Source: DAOPMC01 sp035392025 (GTDB lineage Bacteria; Bacillota_I; Bacilli_A; RF39; UBA660). Taken from it: a DNA stretch of 30,006 nt. The stretch spans positions 1-30,006 of the forward strand of contig DAOPMC010000015.1 in the NCBI GenBank assembly GCA_035392025.1, given 5' to 3'. Positions 7,178 to 14,576 of this stretch are shown in pieces. The number at the start of each line of letters is the position of its first letter. The first letter of the stretch is position 1. A program made the position numbers and the translations under genes. Below the pieces are notes generated by a model. It was not told the origin of the DNA. It made no database searches and worked only from the letters and a program-made list of their open reading frames with translations.

Positions 7178-7686
7178 ATATTAGATTATTAAAAGACAAA
7201 GTGGAAGATTATAAATTGCTGGAGAATTGGTACCAAGAGGAAGAAATATATTCTAGCTTTGAACAAAGAAAATTAAATTATAAAGAAATAAAAGAAAAAT
7301 ATTATCCTAGAACATTAAAGACGGCAAAAATACCTGTTTATATAATTGAATACCAAGATAAACCTGTTGGAATTATTCAATATAAATTAGTAGAAGAAGA
7401 GGATAAAAAATTGTATAAATTAACAGGTAATAATATTTATGAAATTGATATATTTATTGGTGAATTAAAAGAACATAATAAGGGAATTGGAAGCAAAGCA
7501 ATAAATATATTATTAAATTTATTGAAAAAAGAAAAAAATGCTGAGATATTAGTAATGTGTCCATTAGAAAATAATATAAAGGCTATCAATTGTTATAAAA
7601 AATGTGGCTTTTATATAAAAGACTACTTTGATACAAAAGATACAATAGGAATACCTCAAACATATGCTTTGATGGTGAAAGAATAA
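7165..7686 (+). CDS. AAC(6')-like aminoglycoside N-acetyltransferase
   Basis: A 173-residue GNAT enzyme resembling the AAC(6')-I branch, which acetylates the 6'-amine of aminoglycosides. It has an N-terminal IRLLKDKVEDYKLLENWYQ with a following YYPRT segment, a central VYIIEYQDKPVGIIQY, then IDIFIGE and the acetyl-CoA loop NKGIGSKAINILLNLL. It closes with the NIKAINCYKKCGF helix typical of this group. ATG 7165 is preceded by AAAGGGTGTG. Its own promoter and an attenuator-like leader fit a drug-responsive gene. Resistance activity is an inference from family resemblance; related GNATs act on other amines. Confidence 0.7.
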   Translation: MCDVNIRLLKDKVEDYKLLENWYQEEEIYSSFEQRKLNYKEIKEKYYPRTLKTAKIPVYIIEYQDKPVGIIQYKLVEEEDKKLYKLTGNNIYEIDIFIGELKEHNKGIGSKAINILLNLLKKEKNAEILVMCPLENNIKAINCYKKCGFYIKDYFDTKDTIGIPQTYALMVKE

Positions 7687-7999
7687 TATTAAATTGATTG
7701 ATTTTAATGATTCACAAATTCTACCATTTGATTATGATTTGAGATTGTTATTTATGTCAAAAGAACAGCCATGGAAATGGGCAAATATAGAAATGGATCC
7801 ATATCAAAAAGTTGAAGATTATAAGTATATTATTGACTATATTAAAAAGTATTATATTGAATTAAATAATATTAAGCACTTAGATGATAGAATGTATATT
7901 TATATGACTCTAAATGATTTTAGGCATTTGATTAAATATAATAACAAGGAATTGGTTGAAAACATAGTAAAGTATTCTAAAAAAATAATAGAAGATTAG
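7679..7999 (+). pseudogene. 5'-truncated aminoglycoside-phosphotransferase-like remnant
   Basis: The frame is open from the end of the AAC gene without a proper start. It begins in the middle of a motif, IKLIDFNDSQILPFDYDLRLL, which matches the Mg-binding DFG-like segment and following helix of APH/choline-kinase-type phosphotransferases. About 95 residues of helical C-terminal region follow. The N-lobe and catalytic loop (HxDxxxxN) are absent. A TTG at 7694 lies within the motif, so a functional kinase is excluded. Its position 8 nt after an AAC(6')-like gene suggests a former resistance pair trimmed by deletion (inference). Confidence 0.65.
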
Positions 8000-8066
8000 A
8001 TATGCTTTGTTAACGTTTTAGCATGAAAACAAATTGAAATATAATCAAGTTATAATAATAGTTGCG

Positions 8067-8127
8067 AACTTGAGTAAGCAAGAGGACTTCAAGTTTTTAA
8101 ATTACAACTTTGTTTAAGACATAGTCC
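8067..8127 (+). promoter_or_regulatory. Competing hairpins upstream of the metalloprotease gene
   Basis: AACTTGA (8067-8073) pairs with TCAAGTT (8089-8095) followed by Ts to 8098, a terminator-like hairpin. Its 3' part can instead pair downstream: GGACT (8084-8088) with AGTCC (8123-8127) and AAGTT (8091-8095) with AACTT (8106-8110). A TATAAT at 8051-8056 could start transcription just before it. It may simply end the upstream transcript, or it may be a conditional leader. Confidence 0.35.
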
Positions 8128-8190
8128 ATTTATATTCCTAGTAAAATAATATTTTGTAATATGTTATAACTATTAATAGGAGTTGATAAT

Positions 8191-8952
8191 ATGGTAATTC
8201 CAAAAATTAAATTTAGACCAATGGCGCTTGATGAGAATATAGATTTAGTTAAATGGGCATATTTTGAAAGTGATGGCCCATTAAGTATACATAGTTATGT
8301 AATTCAATTATTTCCAGAATTAGATAATTTAGGCAAAAAGCTACCTGAAGATAAAATTTGTATGATTATAGAGCAAGTTGTAACTAAACGATATAATGAT
8401 GAATTAGATAAAATAATAAACGATGTCAATAATTATAATGCTATATGGGATAATCACAATGATGATTATTTTAAATCTTTACTTAAATCTTTTAATATAG
8501 ATTGGCCAAAAGAAAAAATAATAATCAATGCCAAGGTTGGAATTATTCCTGTGTTTCCTAGATATTTAGATTCATTTAGTTTTGCAATTTCTATTGGAGT
8601 ACAAGAAGACAAAGTTAAAGAAGTAGCAGCTCATGAATCATTACATTTTATATGGTTTGAAAAATGGAAACAGTTATATCCAGAAACAAAAAGAGAAGAA
8701 TTTGATTCACCATACTTAGTATGGCAATATAGTGAGATGGTGACTGATGCTATTCTTAATACGCAGGCCATTAATAAAACTATAAATGTAAAAGAAAGAT
8801 CTTATGATAGTTTTTATGAATTAATGAATGATGGTAAAAATGTAATGGAAGAATTAAATAAGATATTTTTAACAAATACTGAAATAGACGAAAAAATAAA
8901 AACAGGATATGAATATATTTTATCTGTGTTTGATCAAAATAAGCAGCGATAA
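8191..8952 (+). CDS. Putative zinc metalloprotease (HExxH)
   Basis: A 253-residue cytosolic protein without signal peptide. It carries HESLH at 148-152 in the context VAAHESLHFIWF, and a glutamate at 182 in YSEMVTDAI that could be the third zinc ligand, about 30 residues later as in gluzincins. The N-terminal ~40 residues (FRPMALDENIDLVKWAYFE) resemble the beginning of GNAT-type proteins but no acetyl-CoA loop follows. I do not recognise the family. AGGAG lies 7 nt before the ATG. It stands alone, followed by a strong bidirectional terminator. Confidence 0.65.
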   Translation: MVIPKIKFRPMALDENIDLVKWAYFESDGPLSIHSYVIQLFPELDNLGKKLPEDKICMIIEQVVTKRYNDELDKIINDVNNYNAIWDNHNDDYFKSLLKSFNIDWPKEKIIINAKVGIIPVFPRYLDSFSFAISIGVQEDKVKEVAAHESLHFIWFEKWKQLYPETKREEFDSPYLVWQYSEMVTDAILNTQAINKTINVKERSYDSFYELMNDGKNVMEELNKIFLTNTEIDEKIKTGYEYILSVFDQNKQR

Positions 8953-8963
8953 TTTTGTGATAA

Positions 8964-8997
8964 AAAAGGTATAAAATTTAACTATTTTATACCTTTT
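8964..8997. terminator. Bidirectional terminator between convergent genes
   Basis: A perfect 14-bp stem (8964-8977 with 8984-8997; arms AAAAGGTATAAAAT and its complement) with a 6-nt loop ends in T-rich arms on both strands. It separates the + strand metalloprotease gene from the - strand ASCH gene. Confidence 0.85.
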
Positions 8998-9003
8998 GTA
9001 AAA

Positions 9004-9425
9004 TTACTTTAGTTTTCTTTCCAAAACATCTGGTTTTCTATATTCAGATAATTCTTTTATGACGGCAACCTCAATTGCTACTACTCCAGTTTTTTTTCTT
9101 TTTCTTCAGTGTAGAATCTTCTTAATTCTTGAACAATATCTTGAGTAGTTCTACCATCAAAACCAACAGCCTTTTTTGGCAGACTATCATATAATTCAGT
9201 GAAAGTTGGAGATTCTATTTTATCAACAATTTCTAACGTTAAAAATTCTTCATTTTCAGGTTCTTTTAGCATTTTGATATAGTCACCAATTTGCATTGTT
9301 TTTCTTCTCGCATCATTTGTTCTAACTTCGTATTTTTTTTCTCCACCTGCTACTAAATAAAAATATTCTGGTTTAATTAGCATTTGGTGGATAGTTTTTG
9401 TTCCAATAGTAACATTATTCACCAT
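9004..9425 (-). pseudogene. ASCH-domain protein, frameshifted at an A8 run
   Basis: On the minus strand, ATG at 9425 follows AAGGAGG and encodes an ASCH (PUA-like, RNA-binding) protein: TIHQMLIKPEYFYLVAGGEKKYEVR, then GDYIKML and the typical C-terminal VGFDG segment. As written, the frame stops after 114 residues (stop at 9081). Past the run of eight A residues (plus-strand T8 at 9090-9097), the -1 frame continues TGVVAIEVAVIKEL to a stop at 9004-9006. That continuation has the family's usual ending. One extra A would give 140 residues. This may be a real mutation, a sequencing error, or slippage at A AAA AAA; all fit. Confidence 0.7.
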
Positions 9426-9520
9426 ATAACCTCCTTAAATAAATTGTGCCACGATAGCTATTGATGTACAACATGTAAAAAAACATATATATATAATATT
9501 TTAGTTTCCTAATACTTGCT

Positions 9521-9550
9521 TTGAAAAAATAGTATATGGTATGATATAAA
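9521..9550 (+). promoter_or_regulatory. Promoter for the GMHR-motif gene
   Basis: TTGAAA (9521-9526), an 18-nt spacer and TATAAA (9545-9550) with TG at 9542-9543 make an extended -10 promoter, 29 nt before the ATG. The divergent ASCH gene begins 95 nt to the left. Confidence 0.5.
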
Positions 9551-9579
9551 TAAGAAATCAATATTGATGAGGTAATAAA

Positions 9580-10386
9580 ATGAATGAAACAATTGAAAAA
9601 TTTATTTCAGAAAATGGAATAGATGTAGAAAAAATAAGAGCTATGTCAGAATCTAAATTACAATCTATAAGAGAAATAAATTCAATAGTTGAAAGATATC
9701 AAATTTCTGGTCCAACGCATACAGGAATGATTAGTATTGCAAATATACTTGGGCATAATCAAATGTATAGAGATAGAGCAGATGAAGATGTGTTTGAACT
9801 TTTAAATCATTTGTTTGATGCATCTGGAGATGGATATCACAGAAGAAGTGTTGGAATGTTAGATTATTCGATGCCGGAATTGATAAGCGGGCTACAATCA
9901 AGTTTTAGTAAAGAACCTATGGTAATAAGTATGATTGAAGATGAAAAATATGTAATTACTTATAATGGAATGCATAGATTTGCTGTACTGAGGGCAGCAT
10001 ATTTACATGAACTTTCTAAAACAAATAGTCTAGAACAAAGAGAGGCCTTAAATAAAAAATATAGTATTCCTACGACAATTACAGATATAGATTATGTTAA
10101 AACATATTGTAATTATATGCTGAGTGTCTGTTTAGGAAATCAAACATTTCACTTATTTAACGAATATGATAAAAATCATTATTTGACTGATAGATCAAGA
10201 GTAGAAATTGAAGGTGAAACTTACTCATTAACAGATGAAGAATTGATAAATTATACTAGAATGTGTTTAAATTCTAAGCTGAAGAAAACAACTATCGATA
10301 TTGCATCCTCAATCTATCCATCTTTTGATAATTTTATAAATACACATTTTCAAGATTTAAAAGAAAGTGCGCCAAGTCGCAGTTAG
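9580..10386 (+). CDS. Uncharacterised protein with ParB/sulfiredoxin-like GMHR motif
   Basis: A 268-residue protein I cannot place in a named family. Residues ~113-140 read VISMIEDEKYVITYNGMHRFAVLRAAYLHE. The strand, turn and GxHR followed by an ALR-like helix resemble the nucleotide-binding core of ParB/Srx-fold proteins (family pattern GxHRxxAL). The N-terminal third is helical and mentions THTGM and a YRDRADED segment; the C-terminal half is alpha-helical with several Cys. GAGGT precedes the ATG by 8 nt. The next GNAT gene starts 12 nt after the stop with its own strong RBS, so the two are probably cotranscribed. Function unknown. Confidence 0.6.
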   Translation: MNETIEKFISENGIDVEKIRAMSESKLQSIREINSIVERYQISGPTHTGMISIANILGHNQMYRDRADEDVFELLNHLFDASGDGYHRRSVGMLDYSMPELISGLQSSFSKEPMVISMIEDEKYVITYNGMHRFAVLRAAYLHELSKTNSLEQREALNKKYSIPTTITDIDYVKTYCNYMLSVCLGNQTFHLFNEYDKNHYLTDRSRVEIEGETYSLTDEELINYTRMCLNSKLKKTTIDIASSIYPSFDNFINTHFQDLKESAPSRS

Positions 10387-10398
10387 GGAGGATTTTAA

Positions 10399-10761
10399 AT
10401 GATAGAATTAATTAAATTAAGCGAGAATGATGTAAAGGATCTAAACTTTGAAAATTTAGATAAAAAAGAAGTATATGCCTTCAAAAAAGATGCGGTTACA
10501 ATTGGTATATCTTATATCAACAATATTGATAAAAATTCAAATATCTTATGGATTTATATTCTAGCAGAATATCAAAGTAATGGATATGGAACTTTATTAT
10601 TTGATGAGATGTTAAAAATTCTTAAAGAAATGGGATATAAAGAACTCATCTTAAATATTGATAAAGCAAATACAAGAATTATTAATATTATAATGAAGCA
10701 TAAGTCATTGTTATTAGGAACAAATGGTGATATGCAAAGATATGTTGTTGATTTAGCATAA
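10399..10761 (+). CDS. Small GNAT-family acetyltransferase
   Basis: A 120-residue compact GNAT protein, shorter than the typical 140-170. The acetyl-CoA region is ILWIYILAEYQSNGYGTLLFDEMLKIL (residues ~50-76), with a Q-x-x-G-x-G loop form. The strand KELILNIDKANTR follows. The family's final alpha-4/beta-7 region is short, ending MQRYVVDLA. GGGAGG lies 8 nt before the ATG. A stop-initiated fragment of another gene follows at once, so a 3' deletion or fusion event may have trimmed the locus. Confidence 0.7.
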   Translation: MIELIKLSENDVKDLNFENLDKKEVYAFKKDAVTIGISYINNIDKNSNILWIYILAEYQSNGYGTLLFDEMLKILKEMGYKELILNIDKANTRIINIIMKHKSLLLGTNGDMQRYVVDLA

Positions 10762-10764
10762 TAA

Positions 10765-10893
10765 GTTGATGATGGAGAACCAGAAATTAGAACGGCACAT
10801 GATCAATTCTTAGCGACACATGGGAAACTAGAATATATTGATGGTAAAACAATATGTGTTCGTAGATTGAGAAGGAATGTAACATCAAAATAA
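10765..10893 (+). pseudogene. 42-codon C-terminal remnant of an unknown gene
   Basis: Immediately after the GNAT stop and an in-frame TAA, an open frame with no start codon reads VDDGEPEIRTAHDQFLATHG, then a strand-like GKTICVRRLRRNVTSK and a stop. The balanced composition and higher GC than the surroundings look like real coding sequence that has lost its 5' part. I do not recognise the parent family. The rest of the stretch to 11004 shows nothing I can support. Confidence 0.4.
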
Positions 10894-11004
10894 TGAAATT
10901 TTTAACTCAATGATATTAATATATGTTGGAGTGATAAGGTAGCAAGTGAAAATTTTAAAAATTTTAACAAAAGATAATAAAAATATAAGGGTTTGGGTGC
11001 TCAT

Positions 11005-11589
11005 ATGATAAAAAAAGAAAATGGTATAGAAGATATCAACAATTTTTTAAATCGTCTGATTGAAACTGTTAGGAATATTGTAAACGATGATTCAATGATT
11101 AATAAATGTGATTTAGTACAGGGATTAATAGGAAGATATTTTGACCAAAAGGGATTAAAATATTGGGCAGTATCCACTCATAAATGTATTATGCCAAATA
11201 TTATTGGTCATAGTTTTGTAGTTCTTAATTATTCTGATAATCTTTATTTAATTGACCCCGCATATGTACAATTTAAATATGATGATAGTTATAAAGATAT
11301 ATATGTTGAGGATATTCGGGTTAAGTCTAATTCGCCATATTATTATGCCAAACAGATTGGCGGCGATATAATAGAAGATTTGATTGATAAAGGATATATG
11401 CCATTAACTCAAGAATCAGCCTATTTGTATGGTAATAGCTTTTATCATACTTTGTTGGGAATCCCCAAAGATTATAAATTCTCAAATATTTCTGGTAATG
11501 TCTACATTGATGCTTTCAAAAGAGGTAATGATAAATTACAACAGTATAGTCAATATGCAGAAATTAAAGATGGTTTTTATAAAAAGTAA
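11005..11589 (+). CDS. Putative papain/transglutaminase-like protein (C-H-D)
   Basis: A 194-residue cytosolic protein with a plausible Cys-His-Asp triad. C35 opens a helix (KCDLVQGLIGRYF), H69 is in GHSFVVLNYSD and D84 in YLIDPAY. This order and spacing are those of transglutaminase/NlpC/arylamine-N-acetyltransferase-like folds. I cannot assign a family. ATG 11005 is preferred to the in-frame TTG 10993, although the RBS (GGGTG) is weak. A strong terminator overlaps the stop codon. It may be a cysteine protease, amidase or acyltransferase. Confidence 0.5.
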   Translation: MIKKENGIEDINNFLNRLIETVRNIVNDDSMINKCDLVQGLIGRYFDQKGLKYWAVSTHKCIMPNIIGHSFVVLNYSDNLYLIDPAYVQFKYDDSYKDIYVEDIRVKSNSPYYYAKQIGGDIIEDLIDKGYMPLTQESAYLYGNSFYHTLLGIPKDYKFSNISGNVYIDAFKRGNDKLQQYSQYAEIKDGFYKK

Positions 11590-11612
11590 AGAACTGTTAA
11601 GTAGTTCTTTTT
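11588..11612 (+). terminator. Intrinsic terminator
   Basis: AAAGAACT (11588-11595) pairs with AGTTCTTT (11603-11610), loop of 7 nt, followed by further T. It closes the accessory region before the conserved prfB block. Confidence 0.8.
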
Positions 11613-11651
11613 CTATGTAATAATTTCTTTTATTTTTATTAGCTTTTATTG

Positions 11652-11657
11652 TATAAT
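11652..11657 (+). promoter_or_regulatory. -10 element of the prfB promoter
   Basis: TATAAT (11652-11657) lies 32 nt before the first ATG of prfB. The -35 zone is a run of T without a clear hexamer. AGGAGAG at 11677-11683 is the RBS. Confidence 0.5.
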
Positions 11658-11689
11658 TAAATTGGATTATTATATAGGAGAGTGCTATT

Positions 11690-12785
11690 ATGATGGATAT
11701 TGACGAATTAGGAAGAGTTTTAGATGATAACAAGGTAAATATTGAAAAATTATGGAGGTTACTTTGAAGTCGATAGGCATTTAATTGAAATAAAACTATT
11801 AGAGCAACAAATGGAAGACCCAAATCTTTGGAATGATCAAAAGAAAGCTAAAAAGACAATTAATAGATGTAATTCTTTAAAGAAAAAAGTAGAAAGCATT
11901 ATTAATGTGAGAGATAAAATTAATAGTTGTTTTTCTAGTTATAATCTTTTAGAGATTGAATATGATGAAGAAATTTATAAATTGTTATTAGATGATGTTG
12001 CAGTTTTACAACAAGATATAGAGCATCTTGAGATAGAAGTTTTATTATCAGATAAGTATGATGATTTAAATTGCACATTTGAAATACATTCTGGAGCCGG
12101 TGGAACAGAAGCTTGTGATTGGGCTCTGATGTTATATCGTATGTACACAAGGTATTTTGAAAATAAAGGATTTAGATATAATATTATTTCTTACATTGAA
12201 GGCGAAGAAGTAGGACTAAAAAGTGCGGTTTTATCTATCGAAGGTGAATATGCCTATGGATACTTAAAATGCGAAAAAGGAGTACATCGTCTAGTTAGGT
12301 TATCACCATTTGATGCAAATCATAAAAGACATACTTCTTTTGCATCAGTTGATGTAATTCCTGAATTTGACGATGATGTCAATATTGAAATTAATGATAA
12401 AGATCTAAAAATAGATGTTTATCGTAGTGGTGGTGCTGGTGGGCAATCCGTTAATACCGCAGATAGTGCTGTTAGAATCACTCATTTACCAAGTAAGATA
12501 GTAGTTACTTGTCAAAATGAAAGAAGTCAATTACAAAATAAAGAAAAAGCTATGGAAATGTTAAAAAACAAGTTAATGTTAATTGAGATAGAAAAAAATA
12601 AAGAAAAAATTAGTGATATGAAGGGAACTCATAAAAATATTGAATTTGGTTCTCAGATTCGTAGTTATGTGATGCATCCATATTCACTTGTAAAAGATCA
12701 TCGTACTGATATTGAAACTAGTAATGTTGGGAAGATATTGGATGGCGATTTAGATTTATTTATTGAAGGATTTCTAAGGAGTTAG
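11690..12785 (+). CDS. prfB: Peptide chain release factor 2 (programmed +1 frameshift)
   Basis: RF2 ends translation at UGA and UAA. Reading from ATG 11690, 25 codons lead to CTT followed by TGA (11765-11767). A +1 shift there continues at GAA 11766 for 339 more residues, giving 364 aa, the usual RF2 length. The main part shows the peptidyl-hydrolase motif GGQ (250-252) in GGAGGQSVNT, the RF2 anticodon-like SPF in RLSPFDANHKRH, and an acidic N-terminal coiled coil. It starts a compact block: yitT genes, then ftsE-ftsX, an order common in Firmicutes. Its presence with an in-frame UGA shows UGA is stop here. The frameshift autoregulates RF2: low RF2 favours the shift. Confidence 0.97.
11754..11768 (+). 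promoter_or_regulatory. RF2 programmed frameshift site
   Basis: GGAGG (11754-11758) is an internal Shine-Dalgarno-like element three nt before the slippery CTT-TGA (11762-11767). This is the arrangement known from bacterial prfB. The shift moves the ribosome +1 from CTT to TTT and resumes at GAA. Confidence 0.93.
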
Positions 12786-12786
12786 T

Positions 12787-13650
12787 ATGAAAAAAAATAA
12801 GAAGGCGGAAAAGAACTTTAAAAAACATATTTTCTTAAGATACTTAAACTTTGTTTTAGGTGTGCTTTTAGTATCTTTAGCTTTTAATATATTTTTACTT
12901 CCTGGTAATATAGTTGCTGGTGGAGTAAGTGGCTTAAGTATAATTTTTAATAAATTTGGCCATATTGATCCAGCTTTATTTATTTTAGTATCTTCTGTTT
13001 TCTTATTATTTATGAGTTTAATATTTTTGGGTTGGAAAAGAACAATTGGCTCTGTTGCAGGTTCCTTACTATTTCCACTTTTTGTAAAACTTACTGCTAA
13101 TATAGGGAACATTTTAAATTTTAGTATTGATAATGAGCTTTTAATTGCAGTATGTGGCGGTGTGCTTTTTGGATTTGGGGCAGGGCTTGTTTTCAAAGCA
13201 GGATTTACAACTGGAGGCACAGATATATTAAATCAAATATTTTCTAAATATTTAAAGATTTCGATGGGCAAGGCTACGATTTTAGTAGATGGATTAATTA
13301 CTTTAGCGGGTGGTTTTGTATTTGGTTGGGTAAAATGCTTATATGCGATTATAGTCTTAGTGATAGTTAGCTTTCTTGTTGATAAAGTTTTATTGGGTAT
13401 TTCAGATGCCAAAGCATTCTATATTATTACTGATAAACAAGATAAAATATCTAAATTCATATTTGATGAGTTGAATCATAGTGTTACTTTATTTGATGCT
13501 AAAGGTGGTTATTCTAATAAAAAGCAACAAGTATTATTCACTGTTATTCCAACAAAAGAGTATTTTAAATTTAAAGAGGGAATTAAATTAATTGATGATG
13601 ATGCTTTCTTTGTAGTTGCAGATGCTTATGAAGTTCAAGGTGGAGAATAA
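12787..13650 (+). CDS. YitT-family membrane protein (DUF161/DUF2179)
   Basis: A 287-residue integral membrane protein of the YitT family. About five to six hydrophobic segments lie in residues ~15-205, including the family's GNIVAGGVSGLS and FKAGFTTGGTDIL motifs in the two halves. A C-terminal soluble DUF2179 domain (~210-285) contains SVTLFDAKGGYSNKKQQVL. The physiological role of YitT proteins is poorly defined; transport has been proposed. It starts one nt after prfB, with AGGAG inside the prfB end, so translation is probably coupled. Its stop overlaps the start of a second YitT gene. Confidence 0.92.
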   Translation: MKKNKKAEKNFKKHIFLRYLNFVLGVLLVSLAFNIFLLPGNIVAGGVSGLSIIFNKFGHIDPALFILVSSVFLLFMSLIFLGWKRTIGSVAGSLLFPLFVKLTANIGNILNFSIDNELLIAVCGGVLFGFGAGLVFKAGFTTGGTDILNQIFSKYLKISMGKATILVDGLITLAGGFVFGWVKCLYAIIVLVIVSFLVDKVLLGISDAKAFYIITDKQDKISKFIFDELNHSVTLFDAKGGYSNKKQQVLFTVIPTKEYFKFKEGIKLIDDDAFFVVADAYEVQGGE

Positions 13651-14522
13651 TGGAACTTCATCATAAAAATAAAATTCTTGATGTAGTAGAAAAGAAAAAA
13701 ATTATACCACGTTATCTTAATTTAACTTTGGCACTTTTTGTAGGAGCTGTTGGGTATAATTTATTTCTTAATCCTTTTAAAATAGTAGCAGGTGGATCTG
13801 GTGGTATAGGAACAATTCTAGATTATTTTTATGGCATTTCTCCTTCACTTGTAATATTTGCCATTTCAGTTTTAATGACAGTTTTAAGTTTAATATTTTT
13901 GGATTGGGATGACTTATTTTCACTAATATATATTACAATTTTCTATCCAATATTTGTAAGTATCACAGCAAATATAAGTAATTTAATAGTTTTAGATACT
14001 ACTGATTTATTGGTAATTTCAATATTTGGAGGAGTAATATCAGGGGTATCATCGGGGGTAATATATAAAAGCGGTTTTTCAACAGGAGGACTGAATGTAA
14101 TAAGCAAGGTTCTTTATAAATATTTACATTTTTCTGTTACAACAAGTTCATTTTTAATAAATAGCATCATTGTAATATGTGGAGCTTTTGTATTTGGTGT
14201 AGACAAGGTCTTGTATGCCATTATTTACCTATATATTTCAAAAGTAATTGCTGATAGAATAATGATTGGTATCTCCAAAGAGAAAAATGTTTATATCGTA
14301 ACAGAGAAGTTTGAAAAAGTAGAGGAGTTAATAATTAACGAATTATCTCATGGTGTTACTATATTAAATATTAAGGGTGGAGCATCAAATGAAAAAAAGA
14401 AAATGATTATGACAGCAATTCCGACAAGTGATTATTTCAAACTAAAGACAGAACTTGAACGTATTGATAATGATGCTTTTATGGTTGTAATTGACGGATA
14501 TGAAGTCAATGGCGGGCAATAA
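13650..14522 (+). CDS. Second YitT-family membrane protein
   Basis: A 290-residue paralogue of the preceding gene, with the same layout: membrane segments with NPFKIVAGGSGGIG and YKSGFSTGGLNVI, then DUF2179 with GVTILNIKGGASNEKKKM. TAATG joins the stop of the first with the start of the second (one-base overlap). Moderate divergence along the whole length suggests an old tandem duplication. The pair may form a heteromer (inference). Confidence 0.92.
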   Translation: MELHHKNKILDVVEKKKIIPRYLNLTLALFVGAVGYNLFLNPFKIVAGGSGGIGTILDYFYGISPSLVIFAISVLMTVLSLIFLDWDDLFSLIYITIFYPIFVSITANISNLIVLDTTDLLVISIFGGVISGVSSGVIYKSGFSTGGLNVISKVLYKYLHFSVTTSSFLINSIIVICGAFVFGVDKVLYAIIYLYISKVIADRIMIGISKEKNVYIVTEKFEKVEELIINELSHGVTILNIKGGASNEKKKMIMTAIPTSDYFKLKTELERIDNDAFMVVIDGYEVNGGQ

Positions 14523-14545
14523 AAGATGGGTTATACATATTTTTA

Positions 14546-14554
14546 TGATATAAT
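14546..14554 (+). promoter_or_regulatory. Extended -10 promoter for ftsEX
   Basis: TGATATAAT (TG 14546-14547, TATAAT 14549-14554) sits 22 nt before the ftsE ATG. No clear -35. It would give ftsE-ftsX-M23 a start independent of prfB. Confidence 0.6.
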
Positions 14555-14576
14555 AATTTGATAGGATGGTGATAAG

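Noticed and set aside
11429..11620. 63-codon frame overlapping the C-H-D gene and its terminator
   Set aside because: It lies in another frame of a better-supported gene and runs into the terminator hairpin.
11742..11765. prfB starting at TTG 11742
   Set aside because: The upstream in-frame ATG with RBS, the CTT-TGA site and the internal Shine-Dalgarno show the conserved frameshift arrangement instead.
12774..13220. 148-codon minus-strand frame opposite the first YitT gene
   Set aside because: Antisense shadow of a clear membrane-protein gene, Pro/Lys-rich and without RBS.
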